In this document: positions 17,718 to 26,360 of the stretch, one piece after another
Layout of the letters: each line of letters starts with the position of its first letter
Numbering within the stretch: the first letter of the stretch is position 1
DNA from: Anabaena minutissima FACHB-250
GTDB taxonomy: Bacteria > Cyanobacteriota > Cyanobacteriia > Cyanobacteriales > Nostocaceae
DNA length: 64,000 nt
Direction of reading: 5' to 3'
Assembly (NCBI RefSeq): GCF_014697125.1
Contig: NZ_JACJRG010000001.1
Coordinates: forward strand, 186,001-250,000
Position numbers and translations under genes: made by a program
Notes under the pieces: model-generated
Database searches by the model: none
Seen by the model: only the letters and a program-made list of their open reading frames with translations
What the model was told of the DNA's origin: nothing

Positions 17718-18356
17718 ATGCCTTACTCTTTAGAAAACTGGAAACAACGCATTGCATCCCGCTCTGACTTGACCGGACATCTCATACATTTGACCAGACC
17801 CGCAGATATCAATGGTAAACAGATGGATGCGGTTGAAATACTAATAAAAATTATTTTGGAACAATGCTTATTTGGTAGTACAACTCAATCAGGGTGTATT
17901 TGTGGAAATAGAAAAGCAGTTTGTTTTCAAGATACACCACTTTATCAGTTGACACAAAATATCTATTCAGAACAAGAGTATCGCCATCAAAACCCTCAAG
18001 CTAAAGTTCGTTATGTAGGCACAGGTTTAATGTTTCCAAAGCCCTATATTTACTGTCGGGGTGGAAGACCAGTAATTTACGACAATACAGAATATGCAAA
18101 AGACTACTTACCAGCCCATGAGTGGTGGCGAATTGTTAAGTTAGAACTGAGTGATGATACTAATATAATTGACTGGACTCATGAGCGTGAGTGGCGTATT
18201 CCCGATGATTTCAAATTTGAAATCAATCAAGTGACAGTAGTTTTACCTAACGCAAATGCTTACAAAAAGTTCATAACCCTTTGTAAGTCAATTTTTCAAG
18301 TAGATATTCTGACAGAGATTCGAGGTATAGTAACACTAAATTCAGTATTTTTTTAG
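17718..18356 (+). CDS. Hypothetical cargo protein, 212 residues
   Basis: I prefer the ATG at 17718 (MPYSLENWKQRI) to a longer start at 17565, because the first 51 residues of the longer form look non-coding and enter the end region of the transposon. The protein has VCFQDTPL, GRPVIYDN and HEREWRIP segments. These recall a group of small proteins often found near defence genes, sometimes labelled DUF2971-like, but I cannot assign it firmly. It is the first cargo gene after the left end and precedes the vWA-PP2C-kinase operon by 262 bases. Confidence 0.65.
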   Translation: MPYSLENWKQRIASRSDLTGHLIHLTRPADINGKQMDAVEILIKIILEQCLFGSTTQSGCICGNRKAVCFQDTPLYQLTQNIYSEQEYRHQNPQAKVRYVGTGLMFPKPYIYCRGGRPVIYDNTEYAKDYLPAHEWWRIVKLELSDDTNIIDWTHEREWRIPDDFKFEINQVTVVLPNANAYKKFITLCKSIFQVDILTEIRGIVTLNSVFF

Positions 18357-18618
18357 TGTTATAAATGACACTGTACGGCTAGATAAATAAAATCAAATAT
18401 ATAAAACATATTTATATTGCTCAATGGTTATTAAGTGAAAGACTTTCAGTAATAATCCGGTGGGGTTACGTTTGAAACGAGTGTTACTTTAAACAAGTAG
18501 TTCTAGATTTTTTGCTGAATATATAAGGATCAAGGTTTTATAGAGGAAATATTACACTTTTTTTGCTGGAAATTGGTAAGGAAACAAGTGCAATTTAACA
18601 CTATTAATACTTAGTCAA

Positions 18619-19308
18619 ATGAGCAGGTTTAAGCAGTTTACTGTTTCTGCTGCTAAAAAAATGCCCGTAATAATATTGGCAGATATTAGTGGCAGTATGA
18701 GTGTGGATGGCAAGATAGAAACACTCAATAGAGCGATCGCCCAAATGATTGCTTCTTTTGCAGAAGAAGTAGATGTTCGTGCTGATATATATGTTTCGGT
18801 TATTACTTTCGGTAAAGGCGGAGCTAAAATCCATATGCCTTTACAGGAAGCATCTCAAATTCAATGGCATGATATGGAAGCTGTTGGCTCCACTCCTATG
18901 GCAGCTGCTTTTGAGCTAGTTGCCAGCATAGTAGAAGATACAACCCAGATTGCAAGTCGTGACTATCATCCTAATATTGTTCTAGTCTCTGATGGACAAC
19001 CAACTGATGAAAGAGGTCATCTTACAGATAATTGGAAACCAGCACTAGAGAAATTACTGAAGTCACCAAGAGCATCAAAAGCCTTGCATCTAGCGATGGG
19101 TATTGGTGCAGATGCTGACTATGAGGTACTCAAAGAATTTGTACAGCACCAACAGCAAGATGTTCCTGTATTTCGTGCTGATGAAACTCATCAAATCCGG
19201 CAATTTTTTAATTGGTTAACAATGAGCGTTACAAACCGTTCCAGAAGTGCTAACCCAAATACTGTCTCTGTTATAGATTTTGGTAATGTTGAAGACATAG
19301 TATTCTGA
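18619..19308 (+). CDS. vWA-domain protein, TerY-like
   Basis: The 229-residue protein is a single von Willebrand A domain. The MIDAS motif DISGS (Asp22, Ser24, Ser26) is near the N-terminus, with a conserved STPM segment and a VLVSDGQP strand later. TerY-type vWA proteins are thought to bind a metal and nucleate a complex. It is the first of three genes (vWA, PP2C, kinase) that form the TerY-P triad described from comparative genomics. The next gene starts within its stop codon, so translation is coupled. Confidence 0.85.
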   Translation: MSRFKQFTVSAAKKMPVIILADISGSMSVDGKIETLNRAIAQMIASFAEEVDVRADIYVSVITFGKGGAKIHMPLQEASQIQWHDMEAVGSTPMAAAFELVASIVEDTTQIASRDYHPNIVLVSDGQPTDERGHLTDNWKPALEKLLKSPRASKALHLAMGIGADADYEVLKEFVQHQQQDVPVFRADETHQIRQFFNWLTMSVTNRSRSANPNTVSVIDFGNVEDIVF

Positions 19309-20030
19309 TGGTAAAACAACTCCAGAGTCAAGTGCAATGGTTTGGTGCTTCTGTGAGAGGGCCATTACACCAGCGTGAAAAACGCTTGAATGAAGATGCT
19401 TGGAAGGGTATATCTGGAAGTTTTGGTACTGCCATCATAGTTAGTGATGGTATGGGTTCTAAGCCAAATGCTCGTATGGGAGCGCGTATGGCTTGTCAAG
19501 CAGTTAAAGAAGCTCTACGTCACTGGGGTAAAGTACAAGGCGCATCACCAGCGATGCTACTACGGTTGATACATATACTGTGGGGGCTGCGGGTACTGCC
19601 GGCTAGAGAAGAAGATAGTGCTGCTACTTGCTTGTTTGCTGTAGTGCTTGCTTCTGGGGAACTGCTGGTAGGAAAACTGGGAGATGGTATTGCAGCAATT
19701 AGAGAAAGTGATGGACAGGTAATTGTATTAGGTGAAGAAAGAAGTGGATTTTGCAATCAAACTACAGCTTTAGGAGTAGCAAAATCAACTAAGGAATGGT
19801 CTGTCATTACTAGACCTTGCCTTAAACCTGGTTCTGCTGTGCTGTTGGCGACAGATGGTATTGCAGATGATTTGATCGGTGATAAGGTAGGAGACTTAAT
19901 CAAATTTTTTATTGCCGAATTCGCATCTCTGCCCGCAAAATACCGATGGAGAATACTATGCCAAGAACTACGAAACTGGCCAACATCAAAGCATCTAGAT
20001 GATAAAACTTTAGCAATTCTTTGGCATTAG
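19308..20030 (+). CDS. PP2C-family protein phosphatase of a TerY-P triad
   Basis: The 240-residue protein shows PP2C motifs: NEDAW near residue 28, VSDGMGSK (metal-binding Asp and Gly), GKLGDGIA, and LLATDGIADD near the C-terminus. It would remove phosphate from Ser/Thr residues using Mn or Mg, presumably opposing the kinase encoded next. It overlaps the vWA gene by one base. Confidence 0.88.
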   Translation: MVKQLQSQVQWFGASVRGPLHQREKRLNEDAWKGISGSFGTAIIVSDGMGSKPNARMGARMACQAVKEALRHWGKVQGASPAMLLRLIHILWGLRVLPAREEDSAATCLFAVVLASGELLVGKLGDGIAAIRESDGQVIVLGEERSGFCNQTTALGVAKSTKEWSVITRPCLKPGSAVLLATDGIADDLIGDKVGDLIKFFIAEFASLPAKYRWRILCQELRNWPTSKHLDDKTLAILWH

Positions 20031-20056
20031 TAAAGATAACTTCAAGGTGCAACTTA

Positions 20057-21436
20057 ATGGCAGAACTTAACAAACGAGTAGTAGATGAACTTGGCCAAGT
20101 GTATGAACTAGGTAAAAAACTAGGTCATGGTGGACAAGGTGCTGTTTTTGCTGTAAAAAATGCCAAAAAAGCGGTAAAAATTTTGTTTGATCGCTCTCCA
20201 GTAAGACGCATTCAGTTAAGGCAACAACTAAAACAAGTGCAGTTGCTATTTGATATTAAAAAATTAGCGATCGCTCAACCCTTGGAGATGTTGAAAGAAC
20301 CTCATCTTGGTTATGTGATGGAACTCCTCACAGATATGAACCCTATTAGTAACCTGATCAATATACCCAAAAATACAGAATGTTTAGTTGAATGGTATTT
20401 AGAAGGTGGAGGATTACGCCGCCGTTTATTATTACTAGCGCATTGTGCAGAGACAATATCACAACTACATGGGAAAGGATTAGTTTATTCTGACCCTTCA
20501 CCAAATAATATTTTTGTTTCTTCTAATGTTCAGAATTATGACATTATTCGCCTGATTGATGCGGATAATTTGCATTATGAAAGTGATGTGTCGTCCATAA
20601 AATGTTATACACCTGAATTTGGCGCACCTGAATTAATTACAGGAAAATCTGGTGTAAACACCTTAACTGATACTCATGCTTTTGCAGTTATAGCATTTCA
20701 AATATTATCACTTGTTCACCCATTAATGGGAGACATGGTTACTGAAGGTGAACCTGAATTAAAAACTCAGGCTTTAGAAGGGTACTTACCTTGGATTGAT
20801 GACCCAGAAGACAATAGTAATTCTACAGAAAATGGTTTTCCTAGAGATATAGTTCTATCTCCAAAGCTAAAAGTATTATGCCAGAAGACTTTTAAAGCTG
20901 GGATCAGAGAACCAATAAAAAGACCCGGAATCGCACAATGGGTTGAAAAATTATATGCAGCCGCAGATTTTACTATTCGCTGTCCAGAATGTCATAGTAC
21001 ATATTATGCAACTTACAAAAATTGTCCTTGGTGTAATCATCCCAGACCCACGTATGTAATCATTAGAATTCAGAGTTGGGAACCAATTCAAGGACGTTTT
21101 AGAGAACAGACTCCTTTATATGTTATTGCCTTAACTTCTTCTGAAGATGTAATCATCACAAATCGTATTATTAACGGTAGAACAGGGATAGATAGCCATC
21201 ATAAAAATATTGAAATTATATTTGATGGAGAAACTGTTGCTGTCAGGAGTCTTAATGGTCAATGTTTTTGGTTAACATCAGAAGGAAATCAAGCATTAGA
21301 AAAGGAAGTGAAAGATAAATTGATCCGGTTCCCTTTACAACCTGGTAAACAAAGTTCATGGATATTACATTTTGGTAATCTTGAATATATACATCGTTGT
21401 GCTACTTTCCAACTTATACTAAGTACAAATATATGA
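20057..21436 (+). CDS. Ser/Thr protein kinase with C-terminal zinc ribbon, TerY-P type
   Basis: I start at the ATG at 20057, which has AAGGTG upstream; a TTG at 20021 inside the previous gene is less likely. The 459-residue product has a glycine-rich loop GHGGQGAV (23-30), Lys41 in AVKIL, a catalytic loop YSDPSPNN (Asp146, Asn151) instead of HRDxxxxN, and a DAD motif (168-170) in place of DFG. A four-cysteine zinc ribbon (CPEC...CPWC) near residue 315 is followed by a beta-rich C-terminal domain. This layout fits the kinase of the TerY-P triad. Its stop overlaps the helicase start as ATGA. Confidence 0.88.
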   Translation: MAELNKRVVDELGQVYELGKKLGHGGQGAVFAVKNAKKAVKILFDRSPVRRIQLRQQLKQVQLLFDIKKLAIAQPLEMLKEPHLGYVMELLTDMNPISNLINIPKNTECLVEWYLEGGGLRRRLLLLAHCAETISQLHGKGLVYSDPSPNNIFVSSNVQNYDIIRLIDADNLHYESDVSSIKCYTPEFGAPELITGKSGVNTLTDTHAFAVIAFQILSLVHPLMGDMVTEGEPELKTQALEGYLPWIDDPEDNSNSTENGFPRDIVLSPKLKVLCQKTFKAGIREPIKRPGIAQWVEKLYAAADFTIRCPECHSTYYATYKNCPWCNHPRPTYVIIRIQSWEPIQGRFREQTPLYVIALTSSEDVIITNRIINGRTGIDSHHKNIEIIFDGETVAVRSLNGQCFWLTSEGNQALEKEVKDKLIRFPLQPGKQSSWILHFGNLEYIHRCATFQLILSTNI

Positions 21437-24400
21437 GAGTTAGTGATATTCAATATGGTAGGGTTTATAACCTTGAAATTGAACAAGTAAATCGTGAAGC
21501 ATTTCAAGGTAGTGATTTTCTAAATGTTAAAAATGAATTATTCTTATATCAATCATTAACTACTAATGAAATTATACTTAAACATGGAACAAAAGATAAT
21601 TGGGAAATTAAAGGTATTAACAAAAATCACCAAAATACTTTATTAGGAATAATAGAACGAAAGCTACCTATTTTGTGTTGGTTAGTTTCTAGCCATCCCA
21701 AACAATCGCCGAAAATCTTAACCATTCAAGTCCGTGAATTTTCTCAATATTTAAAAATAGATGAAGAAATCCATATAGGAATTGATGAACAAATAATTGA
21801 GGATATTCGAGATAGACACATCCGCAAAAATTTACAAGCTGAAGAAATTATTAAATGGTTGAGGGGACAATTATTTATTCTTCCTACCTTATGTGAAGAT
21901 GGTTATCAACGAGCATTATTTCAAGCCGGGAATGATGTGGAGAATGGGTTAAAAACTGCATTTTGTTTATGCGCTAATGAAAGAACTATTAATATTCGTC
22001 GGACAGCAGAGGATAAGTTAATCATTAATAAAATAGAAAAATTTCGACCAGCTAAAAATCAGAATGAACAGCGTCCGGTGATTATTATTGAAGCTAAATT
22101 TAATTTTTGTGATATATCCTTAGCTGGCAAATTAAGACAAACAGCACGTAATGAATTAGATATTATAGTTGAAAATTCTAATAGCTATCTGGGTATTTGG
22201 AATGAATATAATAATTTAGAAATAGAAAGTATTAGTAAAAAAGTACAAGAATTTGGATGGTTAAAATATAGTAATTCACGTTTGTTACATAATGGTAATT
22301 ATCGATTTGATGTAATTAGAGATGCAAATATAGAAATCAAACTAAAAATGCTGATAGATGAAAATAATATTTCTCTAGAAGCAAGCGAGTATTTGCCACA
22401 GTTAGGAATTGTTGACACCAATAAAAATAAGGTTAAGCCATTTATAGGTATCGTTGAAAATATTGATTTATATAATTTGAATATTGATGTTAATCCCAGT
22501 AATTTAGATGATGATTTATTACCACCAAAACAGGGGTTTATATACATCTCTCTACAGGGAGACATAATTCGTTTATCACGTCGTCAAATAGCAGAAAAAA
22601 CTATTAGAAGTGCTACTTGCCCTATGCCACAGCTAGGGTTAATTTTAGAAAATCAGCGTGTACCTACAAGGCGTATACGTCAACATAAACCATTATCGTC
22701 AGCTACGAAAAAAGTTTTTAATGGTTCTCCCACTGCACGTCAAGAAGAAGCATTAAAAGTTGCTATAAACACTCCTGATATTGTTTTGATTCAAGGGCCT
22801 CCAGGAACAGGAAAAACTAAAGTAATTAGTGCTTTACAAGTTAGATTAGCAGAAATTTCTGAAGATGATGGTAATACCGTCTCCCATAGAATACTACTGA
22901 CAAGTTACCAACATGATGCAGTAGAAAACGCGGCGGAAAGGTCTGTAGTGTTTGGATTACCAGCAGTGAGAATCGGTGGTAAAACCAAAAGTAATACAGG
23001 AATCGATAATGTAGATAGATGGAGACGCTCTCGCATAGAAGCATTAGAAGCAAAATTAGCCCAATTTCCAGAAATACCAGAAAGTGCAATTTTGCGACAA
23101 CTAAGAAATCTAGTTGCAAGTTACATACTTGCGCCAGGTAATCTCCAAGAAACAGCAACACTTTTAAAACAGGTATTTGAATTAACTAAAGGCAAAATCA
23201 AGAGTGAGTTGAGCGATCGCTTATTGGAGTATAGCCATAGAATTGCCAAAGGAAAACCCTTACAAGCAACGGAAGACTCAGAAGAAAGAGAACGATTATT
23301 AAAAGCAGTCCAAGCGATTAGAATAAACCCTATAACTTTTAGTGATGACGGACCAGCCACAGCATATAAAGCACTCCGTCGTCTAGAGAATTTGCAGATA
23401 CTAGAAGACAGCGAATATCAGTTGTTAGAAAAAGCTGCTGACTGGCTAGAAGAAGAAGCACCACCATTTTTAGAGGAATTGAAATTATTACGCGATCGCT
23501 TAATAGAAAAACTAATTCCCCAAGAGATTACAATTACTACTCCTATTGCTAACCCAGAAATTGAGGCTTTACTTAACGAAGTTAGAGAGGAAATGTATAA
23601 GAATGTTAGACAATCTAAAGCGGGAGTAGAAGCAGTTTTATCAGAGTATTTAGAAGACCTAGAGACTGACCCTCAAGGTGTTAGAGAGGTTTTGCGTGAT
23701 TATACGGTTGTACTTGCAGCAACTTGTCAACAGTCATCCAGTAAACAAATGCGATCTGTAACAGACAGTGATAATGCTGTATTTGAAACAGTAATTGTTG
23801 ATGAAGCCGCAAGAGCAAACCCCCTAGATTTATTTATTCCCATGTCCAAAGCCGAACGGCGAATTATACTTGTTGGAGATCATCGCCAATTACCACATAT
23901 TTTAGAAGATGACATAGAACGTCAACTAGGCGAATCTAGAGATGCAACTAAAAATCTTTTGCAAAAAAGTTTGTTTGAACGTCTGTTTATTCAAATGAAG
24001 GAGCGAGAAAAAATTGATGGTATCAAACGCACAGTTACTTTAGATACTCAGTACAGAATGCACCCAATTTTGGGAGATTTTGTGAGTCGAACTTTTTATG
24101 AATATCATGGTGAACCTCCCATACGCGCAGGAAGACCTGAATCAGATTTTTTTCATAATTTACCAGGTTATGAAAATACTGTTGCTGCTTGGATTAACGT
24201 TCCACTTACGGCGGGGAAAGAAACTTCAGGAAAAAGTAAGTCACGTCCTATAGAAGCAAAAGTAATTGCTCAAGAGCTTAAAAAATTATTAGAACATGAT
24301 ACAGAATTAACTTTTGGTATTATTGCTTTTTACGCAGCACAAGTGATTGAAATTTGGAAAGCTCTTTGTGAAGTTAATATAGCCGAACGAACAGAGGAAG

Positions 24401-24753
24401 GAATTTTTCAATTTATTAGCGCATACCGAGAGACTAGAAACCACGAAGGTAAAATAGTCGAAAGATTGAGAATAGGAACAGTAGACGCATTTCAAGGTAA
24501 AGAATTTGATGTTGTTTTTCTATCTATTACTCGCAGTAACAACATCAATGCAGATAATGAAAAATTGTACCCAAAAAAATATGGTTTTTTAATGTTAGAA
24601 AACCGTCTTTGTGTAGCCATGAGTCGTCAAAAAAGATTATTAATGGCAGTTGGTGATTTAGGAATGCTGAAAACAGATACTGCTCCTCAAGCAATTAGAG
24701 AATTGGTAAATTTTTACAAACTTTGTCAAGAACCTCACGGAAAAGTAGTTTAA
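21433..24753 (+). CDS. UPF1-like superfamily 1 helicase
   Basis: The ATG at 21433 overlaps the kinase stop. The 1106-residue protein has a long N-terminal domain of unknown role (1-430). It then has SF1 motifs: Walker A GPPGTGKT (about 455), Walker B VDEAA (about 788), GDHRQLPH, QYRMHP (about 872), and TVDAFQGKEFD with a C-terminal motif VAMSRQKR. The order resembles the AAA_11/AAA_12 UPF1-like helicases. It would translocate on or unwind DNA or RNA. Coupling to the kinase suggests phosphorylation-controlled nucleic-acid processing. Confidence 0.9.
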   Translation: MRVSDIQYGRVYNLEIEQVNREAFQGSDFLNVKNELFLYQSLTTNEIILKHGTKDNWEIKGINKNHQNTLLGIIERKLPILCWLVSSHPKQSPKILTIQVREFSQYLKIDEEIHIGIDEQIIEDIRDRHIRKNLQAEEIIKWLRGQLFILPTLCEDGYQRALFQAGNDVENGLKTAFCLCANERTINIRRTAEDKLIINKIEKFRPAKNQNEQRPVIIIEAKFNFCDISLAGKLRQTARNELDIIVENSNSYLGIWNEYNNLEIESISKKVQEFGWLKYSNSRLLHNGNYRFDVIRDANIEIKLKMLIDENNISLEASEYLPQLGIVDTNKNKVKPFIGIVENIDLYNLNIDVNPSNLDDDLLPPKQGFIYISLQGDIIRLSRRQIAEKTIRSATCPMPQLGLILENQRVPTRRIRQHKPLSSATKKVFNGSPTARQEEALKVAINTPDIVLIQGPPGTGKTKVISALQVRLAEISEDDGNTVSHRILLTSYQHDAVENAAERSVVFGLPAVRIGGKTKSNTGIDNVDRWRRSRIEALEAKLAQFPEIPESAILRQLRNLVASYILAPGNLQETATLLKQVFELTKGKIKSELSDRLLEYSHRIAKGKPLQATEDSEERERLLKAVQAIRINPITFSDDGPATAYKALRRLENLQILEDSEYQLLEKAADWLEEEAPPFLEELKLLRDRLIEKLIPQEITITTPIANPEIEALLNEVREEMYKNVRQSKAGVEAVLSEYLEDLETDPQGVREVLRDYTVVLAATCQQSSSKQMRSVTDSDNAVFETVIVDEAARANPLDLFIPMSKAERRIILVGDHRQLPHILEDDIERQLGESRDATKNLLQKSLFERLFIQMKEREKIDGIKRTVTLDTQYRMHPILGDFVSRTFYEYHGEPPIRAGRPESDFFHNLPGYENTVAAWINVPLTAGKETSGKSKSRPIEAKVIAQELKKLLEHDTELTFGIIAFYAAQVIEIWKALCEVNIAERTEEGIFQFISAYRETRNHEGKIVERLRIGTVDAFQGKEFDVVFLSITRSNNINADNEKLYPKKYGFLMLENRLCVAMSRQKRLLMAVGDLGMLKTDTAPQAIRELVNFYKLCQEPHGKVV

Positions 24754-24757
24754 TTTT

Positions 24758-26311
24758 ATGGCTTTTACAAAAGAAACACCAATCCTATATTTTAGTCCTA
24801 GTTCCTTTGAACCTTGGAATAAACGTCAGGATTTACTTTTACCTGCTTGGTGTTATCGTGTAATTGCACCACAAATCCAACGTCGAAAGATTAATATTTT
24901 AGAAAAAGCTGTTTTAGGAATGTGTCGTATTGGGATTTCTTCTGCTGTAGACATCGGTGAAACTCTTGATATTGGTACAGATTTAGCAGCATTAATTATC
25001 ACAGAATTAACAGATAATGGTTTTATTGACAAACATGGTTTACTCAGTGACAGAGGATTAAAAATTTTAGAAGAAGAAAATTTAGATAATCAAGATTTGT
25101 TAGCTGGATTTGTTTTTCAAGACCCTTGGACAGCAGAATTATTTCCTCGATTTATAGAACGTCAAGAATATATTGATGTTAAATTTAGTAAATCAGGTTA
25201 TCCAGAAATAAATTTGGGAACTACGGGAAAGCCAAATTATCGCCGTGCTTATATGCCCTTTCCCGTAGATAATTATTTGAAAGTTCAACCTTCACCACAA
25301 GATATTTTCCAAGCTGTTATTAAACATAAAAAAGCATTAAGTTATCGCAAATTTTCAGAAGATTTAGCCGAAGATGAATGGACTTTTGACCAAGTTCCTA
25401 ATTTACATCGAATATCTTTTATAGAAGAAGAACCTACACCAGTTTGGTTAGCTACATTTATATATCTAGCTAAAGATTCTTTCAGTACGGCTAGTTGGAA
25501 TATTTGTGACCCATTTGGCTTAGGAAATAGCCCTTGGCTACGTCGTAAATTAGAAAGTCAAATCAAAAAAAACCCTAGCTTGAACGGATTAAACAAACTA
25601 ATTGCCGACCTAATAGATGTTAACAATATTTCATCAGAGATAGGCAATGGATTCAATGACTTCATTAAATTAGCTGAAGAAGAGGCTATTTTAAATGTAG
25701 AAAAATATTTAACCTTAGAAATACATCGTTGGGATAGTATATTTAATTATCTAGTTTCAATGGAGATGAGTCATATAGAAGCAACCCTATCATCAAAATC
25801 ACCAAGAGTAAAAGATAGGTTAGATGATGTACTCATCAAAGCCCAGAAAGTCCTTGAAACTGTTTTATTATTCATTCGAGAGAAACATCCCACTAATAAC
25901 AGTTGGCAAGCACTATCATCAAATGATAGAGAATATAAGCGTAATTTGTTAAATGGTCTAGCTAATAAATTAGGTTTTACTACTCCACTTCCTAATACTT
26001 TAGTTGATGTTAAACCAGGAAAAATTAGAGCTTCTTGTGACTCAGGAGTGGGTTCTTTGCGTTCTCATCTTATCGCTGCAATGTTAACTGCTCGTTATGA
26101 TAACAAGCATCCACTATATTTATTAGCTCAGAAATCGCCGGATATTTTAATACGCTTAGATAAACTGGCAGAGATACGAGATCAAAGCAGTCATGCAAGT
26201 AATCAGCAGCTAGAGACTGAAGAAGTTCTCCTACAAATTTCTACAGTTTACGACTTTGTGGCTGGAATGTTAGACATTAACGCTAACAATCAGATAGCAT
26301 CAGCAATCTGA
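24758..26311 (+). CDS. Hypothetical operon protein with winged-helix-like N-terminus and HEPN-like C-terminus
   Basis: The 517-residue protein starts four bases after the helicase. Residues about 40-105 look like a winged helix (LDIGTDLAALIITELTDNGF ending in GLLSDRGL). The C-terminal 110 residues are helical and hold EIRDQSSHA (Arg474, His479). This fits the Rx4-6H signature of HEPN ribonucleases, followed by a helix. The HEPN reading is my inference from the motif and its place near the C-terminus. HEPN nucleases are common effectors in defence systems. I know no name for the family. Confidence 0.65.
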   Translation: MAFTKETPILYFSPSSFEPWNKRQDLLLPAWCYRVIAPQIQRRKINILEKAVLGMCRIGISSAVDIGETLDIGTDLAALIITELTDNGFIDKHGLLSDRGLKILEEENLDNQDLLAGFVFQDPWTAELFPRFIERQEYIDVKFSKSGYPEINLGTTGKPNYRRAYMPFPVDNYLKVQPSPQDIFQAVIKHKKALSYRKFSEDLAEDEWTFDQVPNLHRISFIEEEPTPVWLATFIYLAKDSFSTASWNICDPFGLGNSPWLRRKLESQIKKNPSLNGLNKLIADLIDVNNISSEIGNGFNDFIKLAEEEAILNVEKYLTLEIHRWDSIFNYLVSMEMSHIEATLSSKSPRVKDRLDDVLIKAQKVLETVLLFIREKHPTNNSWQALSSNDREYKRNLLNGLANKLGFTTPLPNTLVDVKPGKIRASCDSGVGSLRSHLIAAMLTARYDNKHPLYLLAQKSPDILIRLDKLAEIRDQSSHASNQQLETEEVLLQISTVYDFVAGMLDINANNQIASAI

Positions 26312-26360
26312 ATCTTTCAATCTTGTTCGCTTAAATTTTAGGAAATACTAAATAAATTAT

